Shown piece after piece: positions 47,963 through 56,185 of a stretch of 64,000 nucleotides of DNA. This DNA is from an uncultured Collinsella sp. (GTDB taxonomy: Bacteria > Actinomycetota > Coriobacteriia > Coriobacteriales > Coriobacteriaceae), in NCBI GenBank assembly GCA_900544875.1, contig UQWS01000004.1, positions 71,589 through 135,588 of the forward strand. Direction: 5' to 3'. Numbering within the stretch: the first letter of the stretch is position 1; every line of letters starts with the position of its first letter. The position numbers were made by a program, and so were the translations under genes. Under the pieces are notes generated by a model. It ran no database searches, had not been told where the DNA came from, and saw only the letters and a list, made by a program, of their open reading frames with translations.

Positions 47963-48739
47963 TTACCAACCGGTATAGTAGTCGGTGGTTCCGGCTGCGC
48001 AGCCGGAGTCATAGACCTTGCACTCGCCCTTGGAACCGGTAAACGTGGAGCCTTGTGCCTTATCGCCCGCGGCCACGACGTAGTAACCATCAGAATCGCG
48101 CCAAAAGCCCTCGGAATCCTGCGTCCATTCGCCCGTGCGGTGGTGATACAACACGTTGCTGCTGTAATAAGTCTCGCGGCGGCCATTATAGTTATTGACG
48201 CCGCTCGAGCGCGTCAGGCCCGAGCCGTTCGCGTAATACGCAGCAGACGCGTAAGACGAGCCGGAGCCGGCGTTGTAATACGAAGCCTGAACGGCCTCAG
48301 CGGCCTCGGCTTCGGCTGCGGCAGCCTCGAGAGCCTCGCGCTTGGCATCCTCAAGCGTGGAGCGGAGCTCATCGAGCTCGGTCGACTTGGCGTCGACCTC
48401 CCCCATCGTCAACAGGCTACCCGCACCGTCGATGCAGTCCTGCAACACAGCGCGCTCGTCATCGGTAGCATAGTCGCCATACATATTCATAATGATCTGA
48501 GCGCGCATCTCCAGGGAATCGCGCTTTGCCCCCATCGAGGCGTTCCACTCCTGCATAGAGCCATAACCGTCGCCGCGGTAGTCGACGGGCTGCACCAGCG
48601 TCGCCTCGGACGGCGTAGATCCAACCGTATCGGATAGTGTTGCCGCGTGGGCATCAGTTGCGCCGGCGCCCGCCAAAAGTGCCACGGTCAGAGCGGCGGA
48701 AAGGGCGGCGGCTTTCGGTTTTCGTGAATCGATCCTCAT
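47963..48739 (-). CDS. secreted protein with coiled coil and C-terminal Tyr/Gly-rich domain
   Basis: A 258-residue protein. A signal peptide (AAALSAALTVALLAGAGATD, cleaved around AHA-A near 33-34) is followed by a helical part (about 85-155) that includes an Ala/Glu coiled coil (EALEAAAAEAEAAEAVQAS). The C-terminal 90 residues are Tyr/Ser/Gly-rich (NNYNGRRETYYSSNVLYHHR) and repeat the pattern of W-x2-DSxGFWRDSDGYYVVAA, with two cysteines near the end (CKVYDSGCAAGT), suggesting a disulphide-stabilised wall domain. Family unknown. ATG 48739 has GGAGG 10-11 nt upstream. The upstream open frame to 49045 is non-coding. Confidence 0.75.
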   Translation of the reverse strand: MRIDSRKPKAAALSAALTVALLAGAGATDAHAATLSDTVGSTPSEATLVQPVDYRGDGYGSMQEWNASMGAKRDSLEMRAQIIMNMYGDYATDDERAVLQDCIDGAGSLLTMGEVDAKSTELDELRSTLEDAKREALEAAAAEAEAAEAVQASYYNAGSGSSYASAAYYANGSGLTRSSGVNNYNGRRETYYSSNVLYHHRTGEWTQDSEGFWRDSDGYYVVAAGDKAQGSTFTGSKGECKVYDSGCAAGTTDYYTGW

Positions 48740-48950
48740 GTAGCTGGAAACCTCCGTAGTGCGTTTTTGCTGCGTTTGAGCTGCGTGTGATTCGATCGCG
48801 CTGCATAGTACCCCGAGCAAATCGCGACCTGCGGTTTTACTCAAAAGGCGCACGTCAATTGCGTAAAACTCACATCCTCTCAACAGGAGTTTTCCACAAC
48901 TCAAATGCATAAAGCGTGTCAAAAACCCTGTTTTTGCACCCGCTCTATGC
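48740..48950. other. intergenic gap upstream of the secreted protein
   Basis: About 210 bp without a gene. TACTAT occurs on the minus strand near 48807-48812, and could be a -10 for the secreted-protein gene, but no good -35 precedes it. Nothing else is seen before the metY terminator at 48951. Confidence 0.3.
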
Positions 48951-48991
48951 AAAAAAGGCGCCTGTGCAACCATTGTTCGCACAGGCGCCTT
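48951..48991 (-). terminator. terminator of metY
   Basis: AAGGCGCCTGTGC (48955-48967) pairs perfectly with GCACAGGCGCCTT (48979-48991). On the minus strand it is followed by a run of T, 61 bp past the metY stop. Confidence 0.95.
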
Positions 48992-49051
48992 GAGCAGGCA
49001 TTTTATGCAGTTATACCTATCGAGTCGCAAGGGGTCCTTGCACAAGTCGCC

Positions 49052-50362
49052 TTACTCGTCCAGCGCGGCGAAGGCCTGCTTCAGATCCCAAATGATATCC
49101 TCGGCGTTCTCGGTACCGATGGAAAGACGGATCGTGGAGGGCGTGATATTCTGCTCGGCGAGCTCCTCGGCAGAGAGCTGGGAGTGCGTGGTGGTAGCCG
49201 GGTGCACGACGAGCGACTTGACGTCGGCCACGTTGGCGAGCAGCGAGAACACCTGCAGATGATCGATGAACTTCCAGGCGGCCTCCTGGCCACCCTTAAT
49301 CTCAAAGGTAAAGATCGAGGCACCGCCGTTGGGGAAGTACTTCTGATAGAGCTCGTGATCGGGGTGCTCAGACAGGCTCGGGTGGTTCACCTTGGCGACA
49401 TGGCTGTCACCAGCCAGGAACTCAACGACCTTCTTGGTGTTCTCGACATGACGGTCAACGCGCAGCGACAGAGTCTCGGTGCCCTGGAGCAGGATCCAGG
49501 CGTTGAACGGGCTGATGCAGGCGCCCTCGTCACGCAGCAAGATAGCGCGGACATAGGTTGCGAAGGCGGCGGGACCGGCAGCCTCGGCAAACGAGACGCC
49601 ATGGTAGGAGGGGTTGGGCTCGGCGATCTGCGCATACTTGCCGCTCGCCTTCCAGTCAAAGTTGCCGCCATCGACAATCACGCCGCCCAGCGAGGTGCCG
49701 TGGCCGCCAATGAACTTAGTTGCGGAGTGGACGACGATGTTGGCGCCGTGCTCCAGCGGGCGGAACAGATACGGGGTGCCGAAGGTGTTATCGACGACGA
49801 CTGGCAGACCATGCTTCTTGGCGACCACGGAGATAGCGTCGATGTTGGGGATGTCGGAGTTGGGGTTGCCGAGCGTCTCGAGATAGATGACCGTGGTGTT
49901 GTCCTTGATGGCCCCCTCGACCTCTTCCAGGTTATGGGCATCGACGAAGGTGGTCTCGACGCCAAACTGGGAGAGCGTATGCTCCAGCAAGTTGTAGGAG
50001 CCACCGTAGATGGTCTTCTGGGCAACCACATGGTCACCGGCCTGGGCAAGTGCCTGCAGGGTATAGGTGATGGCGGCGGCGCCAGAGGCGACGGCGAGGC
50101 CAGCAACGCCACCCTCGAGTGCGGCGATACGGTCCTCGAAGACGCCCTGGGTGGAGTTGGTCAGACGGCCGTAGATGTTACCGGCGTCGGCAAGACCAAA
50201 GCGGTCGGCGGCGTGCTGGGAGTTGCGGAACACATAGCTCGTGGTCTGGTAGATAGGCACGGCGCGGGAGTCGGATGCGGGATCGGCGCTCTCCTGGCCA
50301 ACGTGAAGCTGCAGGGTATCGAAACCAAAGGTGTGCTCGGGGTTGTTGATGAACTGGCTCAT
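49052..50362 (-). CDS. metY: O-acetylhomoserine sulfhydrylase (MetY-type Cys/Met metabolism PLP enzyme)
   Basis: A 436-residue Cys/Met gamma-family PLP enzyme. Markers: LHVGQESADPASDSRAVPIY and QTTSYVFRNSQHAADRF at the N-terminus (typical of MetY), NIYGRLTNSTQGVFEDRIAA, DNTFGTPYLFRPLEHGANIV and the PLP lysine in HSATKFIGGHGTSLGG. It makes homocysteine from O-acetylhomoserine and sulphide (or methionine from methanethiol). The leader is long (about 180 nt) and contains a 17-codon upstream ORF; a LysR regulator is divergent. ATG 50362 has AAGGAG 6-7 nt upstream. A perfect terminator follows. Confidence 0.92.
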   Translation of the reverse strand: MSQFINNPEHTFGFDTLQLHVGQESADPASDSRAVPIYQTTSYVFRNSQHAADRFGLADAGNIYGRLTNSTQGVFEDRIAALEGGVAGLAVASGAAAITYTLQALAQAGDHVVAQKTIYGGSYNLLEHTLSQFGVETTFVDAHNLEEVEGAIKDNTTVIYLETLGNPNSDIPNIDAISVVAKKHGLPVVVDNTFGTPYLFRPLEHGANIVVHSATKFIGGHGTSLGGVIVDGGNFDWKASGKYAQIAEPNPSYHGVSFAEAAGPAAFATYVRAILLRDEGACISPFNAWILLQGTETLSLRVDRHVENTKKVVEFLAGDSHVAKVNHPSLSEHPDHELYQKYFPNGGASIFTFEIKGGQEAAWKFIDHLQVFSLLANVADVKSLVVHPATTTHSQLSAEELAEQNITPSTIRLSIGTENAEDIIWDLKQAFAALDE

Positions 50363-50424
50363 GATGATCTCCTTGATCGAACAAAAGTTAATAAATTAGA
50401 GAGAAGTAAGTCGCTGTCTCCTGA

Positions 50425-50478
50425 TCACGCCGACGGGCGCAAACAGGAGCCCGGCATTCGTCTTGGTAAGCAATTCAT
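50425..50478 (-). CDS. 17-codon upstream ORF (leader peptide candidate) before metY
   Basis: A short ORF in the metY leader, MNCLPRRMPGSCLRPSA, stops at 50425. It has an excellent AAAGGAGG 7 nt before ATG 50478, better than that of metY itself. It holds two Cys and two Met, both products of the sulphur pathway it precedes. After its stop a CTCCTG/CAGGAG stem bridges the ORF end and the next bases. This is consistent with attenuation by Cys- or Met-tRNA supply, though the codons are not clustered. The alternative is a chance short frame. Confidence 0.5.
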   Translation of the reverse strand: MNCLPRRMPGSCLRPSA

Positions 50479-50546
50479 ATGCGGGCCTCCTTTCGCATCC
50501 CGGTTCCGTGGTTGGCTTAATTACCTACCGCCTTTGTGTGTTTTGA

Positions 50547-50575
50547 ATAGTACGAGCATTGTTTCCCTCGGTCAA
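50547..50575 (-). promoter_or_regulatory. metY promoter
   Basis: On the minus strand TTGACC (50570-50575) and TACTAT (50547-50552) are separated by exactly 17 bp. Transcription would start near 50540, leaving a leader of about 180 nt that includes the 17-codon ORF. A divergent LysR gene starts 61 bp away, so its product may bind here. Confidence 0.7.
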
Positions 50576-50635
50576 TCACTTAAAAGCGCTAACCTGTTAT
50601 CGGGTTTATAGATAGCAATCGAAAGGATGGCGTCG

Positions 50636-51538
50636 ATGACCCTTCAGCAGCTTCGTTTTCTGATTGCCGTGGCAGAGTCCGGCTCAATTAACGCCGCAGC
50701 TCAGCGCCTCTATACCGCTCAGTCCAACATCTCAAACGCCGTCAAAAGCCTGGAACAGGAGCTCCACCTGGAGATCTTTACGCGCTCCAGCCGCGGCGTC
50801 ACGCTCACCAACGACGGCACCGAGCTTTTGGGCTATGCGCGTCAAGTCGTAGAGCAGGCCGATATGCTCGAGGCCCGCTACGAGGACGGCGGCACGCCCC
50901 AGGCGCGCCTTGCCATCTCGGCCCAGCATTACGCCTTTTCGGTCGAGGCCTTCGTCAACGTCGTCGAGCGCTGCCGGGACGACAAGTTCGAGTTCATCAT
51001 GCGCGAGACCACCACATCGCAGATCATCGATGACGTCCGCGCATTTCGCAGCGACATCGGTATCCTCTATCTGGACGACTTTAACGCCCGCGTTCTGCAG
51101 AAGGCTTTTGCCGATGCGCGCGCGAGCTTCCATCCCCTATTCGACGCGGCGGTCCACGTCTTCGTTAGCGAGCGCCACCCGCTTGCCCGCCGCCCGCAGC
51201 TGTCCCTTACCGACCTCACACCCTATACGCGCTACAGCTTTGAGCAAGGCACCTCGAACTCCTTCTATTACGCCGAGGAACCTTTTAGCTATATCCCTTG
51301 CGACCGCAACATACGAATCTCGGACCGCGGAACACTTACTAACTTACTTATCACGTCAAACGGTTACACCCTGTCGACCGGTGTCCTCTCCAATGAAATG
51401 CAATGGGGTATGGCATCGATCCCGTTAGCAGACGCCCCAACGATGCACGTAGGCTATATCATGCACGACGAGCGAAAGCCCTCTCCCCTCTTGCAGCAAT
51501 ACCTCGACGAGCTCAACCGCATCATCCATGCCAACTAA
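50636..51538 (+). CDS. LysR-family regulator
   Basis: A 300-residue LTTR. The N-terminal winged helix is MTLQQLRFLIAVAESGSINA with AAQRLYTAQSNISNAVKSLE, and the effector domain follows (ARLAISAQHYAFSVEAFVNV, RETTTSQIIDDVRAFRSDIG). The N-terminus resembles CysB/CysL-like regulators. Divergent from metY with a 270-bp gap, so control of that gene is likely. ATG 50636 is preferred to ATG 50627, which overlaps the AAAGGA ribosome-binding site. Followed at 99 bp by rnhA. Confidence 0.87.
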   Translation: MTLQQLRFLIAVAESGSINAAAQRLYTAQSNISNAVKSLEQELHLEIFTRSSRGVTLTNDGTELLGYARQVVEQADMLEARYEDGGTPQARLAISAQHYAFSVEAFVNVVERCRDDKFEFIMRETTTSQIIDDVRAFRSDIGILYLDDFNARVLQKAFADARASFHPLFDAAVHVFVSERHPLARRPQLSLTDLTPYTRYSFEQGTSNSFYYAEEPFSYIPCDRNIRISDRGTLTNLLITSNGYTLSTGVLSNEMQWGMASIPLADAPTMHVGYIMHDERKPSPLLQQYLDELNRIIHAN

Positions 51539-51637
51539 CTGTCGGAAGACGGGGTAGAAATCGTAGATTGCTAGCCCCCGGCGGGCACGGCGCTACAATG
51601 GTCACTCACACGAAACGTACCCAACGAAAGGAAGCCC

Positions 51638-52123
51638 GTGAAGGTCATCATCTACACCGACGGCTCGGCCCGATCAAATCCGGGACGCGGCGGCTACGGC
51701 GCCGTGCTCAAATACACCAACCCCGCCGGCAAGACCTTCACCTCCGAGCTTTCGCGCGGCTACGCCAAGACCACCAACAACCGCATGGAGCTCATGGCGG
51801 TCATCGTGGCGCTCGAGGCACTTAACCGCCCCTGCGAGGTCGAGGTCCATTCCGATTCGCAGTACGTCGTCAACGCCTTTAACAAGCACTGGATCGACGG
51901 CTGGAAAAAGCGCGGATGGAAAACCGCCAACAAGCAGCCCGTCAAGAACCGCGACCTGTGGGAGCGCCTACTCACCGCCAAAAGCAAGCACAAGGTTGAG
52001 TTCATCTGGGTTAAGGGGCATGCCGGCCACGAGCTCAATGAGCGCTGCGATGAGCTCGCCACCACGGCGGCCGACGGCAGTAACCTCGATATCGACACCG
52101 GCTTTAACGAGAGCGACCTGTAA
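51638..52123 (+). CDS. rnhA: ribonuclease HI
   Basis: A 161-residue RNase H type 1. The catalytic acids are visible: Asp in [20 protein letters not shown] (D7), Glu in [18 protein letters not shown], Asp in [14 protein letters not shown] and Asp in [22 protein letters not shown] gives the conserved His. It degrades RNA in RNA-DNA hybrids. Start GTG 51638 has AAAGGA 6-8 nt upstream. The tail after 148 is slightly longer than in E. coli. Monocistronic or with the next gene. Confidence 0.95.
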   Translation: MKVIIYTDGSARSNPGRGGYGAVLKYTNPAGKTFTSELSRGYAKTTNNRMELMAVIVALEALNRPCEVEVHSDSQYVVNAFNKHWIDGWKKRGWKTANKQPVKNRDLWERLLTAKSKHKVEFIWVKGHAGHELNERCDELATTAADGSNLDIDTGFNESDL

Positions 52124-52196
52124 TAGCGTTTTCGCGCAGCTTTATATCCCCACGCGCTACACTCATCCTGTAGACCAAACAACGCAAGGGGGACGT

Positions 52197-53303
52197 ATGC
52201 TGCGCATCGCGACCATCGGCACATCCATGATCACCGACGACTTTATCCAGGTCGTCAACGCCAACGACCAAGCCGCGTTTGTGGGCACGCTTTCACGCGA
52301 CGCCAATCGCGGTACTGCCTTTACCGCCGAGCGCGGTGGCGAGCGAAACTTTACGTCACTCGAAGAGCTTGCGTCCGCCGACGACGTCGACGCCGTCTAC
52401 ATCGGCAGCCCCAATGCGCTCCACTACGAGCAGGCTCTTGCCTGCATCGCCGGTGGCAAGCATGTCATCGTCGAGAAGCCCTTCTGCGCCACCGAAGCGC
52501 AGGCGCTGGAAGTCTTCCGCGCTGCCGAGGCAGCAGGTGTCGTGGCCCTCGAGGCCATGCGTCCCCTCCACGACCCCGCTTTCCACGCCATCGAGGACGC
52601 CCTGGGCGAGATCGCCCCCATCCGCCGCGCCTCATTGCGCTTTGGCAAATATTCCTCGCGCTACAACGAGATTCTCGCGGGACGCGCCACCAATATCTTC
52701 GACTGCAATATGGCATCGGGTTCCCTCATGGACATCGGCGTCTACACCGTCGAGCCCATGGTCGAGATCTTCGGCATGCCCTCCGGTCTCACCAGCATGG
52801 CCACTCTGCTCGACCCCTCAACGCAAGAGCTCACCCATGGCCCCATCGACGGTTGCGGCTCCATTCTCGCCAGCTATGGCGGAGGGCGTATCTCCGTCGA
52901 GCTCGCGCACTCCAAAATTACGAATGACCTGCTGCCCTCGCAGATCGAAGGCGAGCGTGGCACTATCCAGATCGACCATCTGTCCACGCCCCGCAACGTC
53001 CGCATCGACTATCGCGGCGACGTCGTACGCGGCTCGGCGACCGAGGCACCGCGCGAACAGGGAGACAACGGCCGCGTGCTCGACCTGCCCAAATCGAGCA
53101 ACACTATGGAATACGAACTCACAGACTTTATCACCGCCATCGGCGGCATCGATAACGTTAAGGAAGAGATTTGGGAGACCCCGGCGGGACGCCACGAGCT
53201 TGGCCACTACCGCGATGTCACACTCGTCTCACTGCGCATCATGGATGCCGTGCGCCAGCAGGCCGGCATAACCTTCCCGGCCGACGCAGGCAAGCAGGCA
53301 TAG
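52197..53303 (+). CDS. Gfo/Idh/MocA family oxidoreductase
   Basis: A 368-residue NAD(P)-dependent oxidoreductase: MLRIATIGTSMITDDFIQVV (Rossmann strand, with GTSMI replacing GxGxxG), AVYIGSPNALHYEQALACIA, GGKHVIVEKPFCATEAQAL with EKP, ALEAMRPLHDPAFHAIEDAL, and the C-terminal MDIGVYTVEPMVEIFGMPSG with catalytic Asp-Tyr region. Related to oxidoreductases that act on sugars or dihydrodiols. Substrate unknown. ATG 52197 follows AAGGGGG. Start of a likely unit with the acylphosphatase, whose start lies 2 bp after. Confidence 0.85.
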   Translation: MLRIATIGTSMITDDFIQVVNANDQAAFVGTLSRDANRGTAFTAERGGERNFTSLEELASADDVDAVYIGSPNALHYEQALACIAGGKHVIVEKPFCATEAQALEVFRAAEAAGVVALEAMRPLHDPAFHAIEDALGEIAPIRRASLRFGKYSSRYNEILAGRATNIFDCNMASGSLMDIGVYTVEPMVEIFGMPSGLTSMATLLDPSTQELTHGPIDGCGSILASYGGGRISVELAHSKITNDLLPSQIEGERGTIQIDHLSTPRNVRIDYRGDVVRGSATEAPREQGDNGRVLDLPKSSNTMEYELTDFITAIGGIDNVKEEIWETPAGRHELGHYRDVTLVSLRIMDAVRQQAGITFPADAGKQA

Positions 53304-53305
53304 CT

Positions 53306-53716
53306 ATGGGTCTCTTCGATACGTTCTTCTCCAGCGTCACCGGCGGCAGTCGAGAGCCTCAAAAACCATCAAACGTCGAGCTCGAGCTGCGCCGCAGGCT
53401 TACTGTGCTCGCAAGCGACGAGGCCACTCAAGACACTCCCCTGCGCTATTTCCTGCGCTGGGCGGGGCAAGTCCAGGGCGTTGGCTTTCGCTTTACCAAC
53501 ACCAACCTCGCGCAGGCACGCGCGCTCACCGGCTGGGTGCGTAACATGGAAGACGGCTCAGTCGAGATGGAGATACAGGGGGCTCCGGCAAATATCCTTT
53601 CTCATCTCGAGGCGCTTCATGCCTCCTACGAGCGTATGGGAACGCGTTTTCGCCTCGTAGACGCCCAGGCCCGAGCCCCACTTGCCAATGAAGACGGTTT
53701 CACGCCTCGTTATTAG
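53306..53716 (+). CDS. acylphosphatase domain protein
   Basis: A 136-residue protein. Residues about 48-133 are a full acylphosphatase: RWAGQVQGVGFRFTNTNLAQ with the catalytic Arg and ARALTGWVRNMEDGSVEMEI with the Asn, then QGAPANILSHLEALHASYER. An N-terminal 45-residue lead (MGLFDTFFSSVTGGSREPQK) is not usual. It cleaves acyl phosphates such as 1,3-bisphosphoglycerate or carbamoyl phosphate. ATG 53306 has a weak ribosome-binding site and lies 2 bp after the upstream stop, so translational coupling is likely. Confidence 0.86.
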   Translation: MGLFDTFFSSVTGGSREPQKPSNVELELRRRLTVLASDEATQDTPLRYFLRWAGQVQGVGFRFTNTNLAQARALTGWVRNMEDGSVEMEIQGAPANILSHLEALHASYERMGTRFRLVDAQARAPLANEDGFTPRY

Positions 53717-53777
53717 TATTGTGTGCTAAATACGGTATCATTTACCTACGACCGTTGATAGAAAAGAGGCGAGGCGC

Positions 53778-54158
53778 ATGGCGGTGCAAAGAAGGAATAC
53801 CAGGCAGCGAAAGCTGGTTCTTGACGCCGTGCGCCAAAGCTATAACCATCCCACCGCCGACGAAATCTACAACGTCGTGCGCGCGCAGGATGACAAAATC
53901 AGCCGCGGCACGGTCTACCGCAACCTCAATCTCTTGGCCGACGCCGGCGAGATTCTCTCCATCAAGACGCCGGGCGGCAGCCGCTTCGATCGCACGATCG
54001 AGCCGCATGCGCATATCATCTGCACCTCGTGCAGCCGCGTCATCGACGTACCACTCCCCTTCGATGCCCAGCTCGACGCCAAGGCATCCGAGCAAATCGG
54101 CTGGCACGTCACGTCGCACTACACCATCTTCGAGGGTCTCTGCCCCGACTGCCGGTAG
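53778..54158 (+). CDS. Fur-family metalloregulator, PerR/Fur-like
   Basis: A 126-residue protein shorter than typical Fur: NTRQRKLVLDAVRQSYNHPT and the wing region ISRGTVYRNLNLLADAGEIL make the DNA-binding domain. RFDRTIEPHAHIICTSCSRV holds the metal-binding His and the CxxC (CTSC), and the end GLCPDCR provides the second CxxC of the structural Zn site. The overall order matches PerR/Fur. Regulons cannot be inferred; the flavodoxin unit is one possible target if it senses iron. ATG 53778. Monocistronic, convergent with the HAD gene. Confidence 0.9.
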   Translation: MAVQRRNTRQRKLVLDAVRQSYNHPTADEIYNVVRAQDDKISRGTVYRNLNLLADAGEILSIKTPGGSRFDRTIEPHAHIICTSCSRVIDVPLPFDAQLDAKASEQIGWHVTSHYTIFEGLCPDCR

Positions 54159-54173
54159 ATGTTCGGGACATGC

Positions 54174-54971
54174 CTACTCGGCGAGCAGGCGGCGCAGTTC
54201 TTCTTCGACCGTGCGCACGTAGCGGACGTGGTCGTTGATGCCACGCATAGAGGGATTGCAGCTCTCCATGAGATAAGGATGGCCCACGACGTTGAGCATG
54301 TCGCGGTCGTTTTCGTTATCGCCAAACGCCATCATCTCGTCGGGCGAAATTCCCAGGGCACGACCGTAATCGGCAAGCGCGGAACCCTTGCCCGAACCAA
54401 AGCCGATAAAGTCCGTCCACTCGGTTCCCGACGTCATCACGTCGACACGGTCGCTAAAGAGGCGCTCAAAATACTCCAGGGCCGCCGGCTGATCCACCTC
54501 GGGCGTCTGGAAGGCAATCTTAATGACGTCCTCGTCGATGTCCTCGGGACGGTCGACCACCGCCACATCGCAGTGGACCTCATGGCGCAAATGGTCGACG
54601 AACGCATCGTTGCCGCTCATGGTGTAGAGGTGTCCCTCACACGAAAGGGTCACGTCGGCATGGGGGTACGCAACCACGGCATTCGCGATATCCATAGCAA
54701 GGCTACGCTCCATGGAACGCTTGACAACGGCACGCCCCTCGCTCATCACCAGGGCTCCGTTTTCGCATACATAGGCGAGCTCATCGGCCACCGGGGCAAA
54801 CAGGTAGCGCAAGCTCGCATATTGACGACCGCTCGCCGGCATAAACACGATGCCGCGACGATGCAACTCGTCGATGAGCTTAAAAGCCTCGGAACGCGGC
54901 TCGCGCTCCCCCGGGTGCAGCAACGTGCCGTCCAAATCGCATGCAATCAGCTTGATTCCTTCAAGACCCAT
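54174..54971 (-). CDS. Cof-type HAD phosphatase
   Basis: A 265-residue HAD IIB protein: motif I LIACDLDGTLLHPGEREPRS, motif II FMPASGRQYASLRYLFAP, a C2 cap (FVDHLRHEVHCDVAVV), and motif III/IV with EMMAFGDNENDRDMLNVVGH. The Lys of motif III is GSGKGSALADYGRALGI. Probable sugar-phosphate or flavin-phosphate phosphatase. ATG 54971 with GGGGAGA 4-5 nt upstream is chosen; the frame is open to 55046, but that stretch contains the terminator of the preceding gene. Confidence 0.87.
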   Translation of the reverse strand: MGLEGIKLIACDLDGTLLHPGEREPRSEAFKLIDELHRRGIVFMPASGRQYASLRYLFAPVADELAYVCENGALVMSEGRAVVKRSMERSLAMDIANAVVAYPHADVTLSCEGHLYTMSGNDAFVDHLRHEVHCDVAVVDRPEDIDEDVIKIAFQTPEVDQPAALEYFERLFSDRVDVMTSGTEWTDFIGFGSGKGSALADYGRALGISPDEMMAFGDNENDRDMLNVVGHPYLMESCNPSMRGINDHVRYVRTVEEELRRLLAE

Positions 54972-55000
54972 ATGCTCTCCCCAAAGCCTCCTATCAACAG

Positions 55001-55041
55001 CAAGACGGACTTTGATTGGTCGCCCCTCAAAGCCCGTCTTG
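55001..55041 (-). terminator. terminator of the UreE-like gene
   Basis: CAAGACGGACTTTGA (55001-55015) pairs with TCAAAGCCCGTCTTG (55027-55041) with a single G-U. On the minus strand the tail is CTGTTG, so efficiency may be moderate. Confidence 0.7.
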
Positions 55042-55054
55042 CGCATACGCGCGC

Positions 55055-55633
55055 TTAGCCGCGCGTCTTTTTTACGATGGTAAAGTCGGGAGCCATGCTC
55101 ACGACGACATCCGCCGCGCTCGATACAAAGCGTCGGTCCGCATCGAGTTCACGGGTAACCACCGAGAGCCGAACGCCCTCGACACCCCGGAGCATGCGGC
55201 CCAAAACAGGCTGCACCGGCGTATACATGCGCACGGTATGCTCGTCCGAGTCGCCCCGGAAGAGCGGCGCATGCATGTTGCCGATCTCCCAGCACGCATG
55301 CGCGAGCGCTATCGGATCCATGCGGTCGACTTCGACCAAATAAACCTCGGCACTGCGCAGGCGCACGACAACCGCCACGGGCACCATGCCCGAACGGTCA
55401 ATGGCGAGCACGTCGCCATCGGTAAGACGACCGCCGTCGGCAGCATCCAACCGAACATCGACCGTGCGCCCCAGCTCCGTCGCGCCCGCAAACGCACATA
55501 CATCGGCCTGGTCCCAATCGAGCAGTAGCTCGTCAACTTCAAAGACGCCGCCCAACTTCCGGCGAAGCAGGAGTTCATAGGACGGATCGTTGAGATTTCC
55601 CAAGCATGTCGTCGAAACCAAGCGTTCAGGCAT
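55055..55633 (-). CDS. UreE-like metallochaperone family protein
   Basis: A 192-residue protein with the two-domain UreE plan. The N-terminal half has GRTVDVRLDAADGGRLTDGD and VLAIDRSGMVPVAVVVRLR (peptide-binding-type barrel), the C-terminal half MDPIALAHACWEIGNMHAPL, which matches UreE's alaxaxxHLGNrHxPl nickel domain. The nickel His of UreE (HLGNRH) is here W-E-IGNMH, retaining one histidine; no His-rich tail. No urease genes lie nearby. It is 3 bp after slyD on the same strand, and both kinds of protein can serve nickel delivery. The function is inferred only. Confidence 0.65.
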   Translation of the reverse strand: MPERLVSTTCLGNLNDPSYELLLRRKLGGVFEVDELLLDWDQADVCAFAGATELGRTVDVRLDAADGGRLTDGDVLAIDRSGMVPVAVVVRLRSAEVYLVEVDRMDPIALAHACWEIGNMHAPLFRGDSDEHTVRMYTPVQPVLGRMLRGVEGVRLSVVTRELDADRRFVSSAADVVVSMAPDFTIVKKTRG

Positions 55634-55636
55634 ACT

Positions 55637-56065
55637 CTAACCCTCGACCTCGACGAGCTCGATATCAAAGTTGAGGTCCTTGCCGGCCAGCTCGTGGTTG
55701 GCGTCGAGCGTCACAGCCTCGGGCGTCACGTCGATGACGACGGCGGGGACGGGCATACCGCTCGGTGTGGACAGGAAAAGCTTCATGCCCTTCTCGATCT
55801 GCTCGATGTTGGGAACCTGTTCGGCCGGGAAGGTAATAACCATCTCGGGGTTGTGCTCGCCGTAGGCATCGGCAGCAGGAATGTGCACGGTCTTCTTCTC
55901 GCCCACCTGCATGTCGACAACAGCGGCGTCGAAGCCCTTGATCATCTGACCGGCGCCGCAGGTGAACTCCAGCGGCTCGCCGCGATCGTAGGAGCTATCG
56001 AACTGCGTGCCGTCGTCGAGCGTGCCGCGATAATGAGTCTTGACCTTCTTGCCCTGGTTGGACAT
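55637..56065 (-). CDS. slyD: FKBP-type peptidyl-prolyl isomerase, SlyD-like
   Basis: A 142-residue SlyD-type FKBP. VKTHYRGTLDDGTQFDSSYD and PLEFTCGAGQMIKGFDAAVV form the FKBP core, broken by the inserted-flap (IF) domain at about 66-120 (HIPAADAYGEHNPEMVITFP, VTLDANHELAGKDLNFDIEL). The His-rich metal tail of E. coli SlyD is absent. It catalyses proline isomerisation and binds unfolded chains; SlyD also helps nickel enzymes mature. ATG 56065 has GGAGG 5-6 nt upstream. Operon with the UreE-like gene (3-bp gap). Confidence 0.9.
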   Translation of the reverse strand: MSNQGKKVKTHYRGTLDDGTQFDSSYDRGEPLEFTCGAGQMIKGFDAAVVDMQVGEKKTVHIPAADAYGEHNPEMVITFPAEQVPNIEQIEKGMKLFLSTPSGMPVPAVVIDVTPEAVTLDANHELAGKDLNFDIELVEVEG

Positions 56066-56185
56066 GGTAACCTCCGTGATAAGGGCGGCGCACAACGCGG
56101 GCCGCCGTGAACATATGGCGCTAACTATACCCTAGTCATACAATTCAAAGACAGTTTGCAAAGAAACGCTGCAACCGGAGGAACC

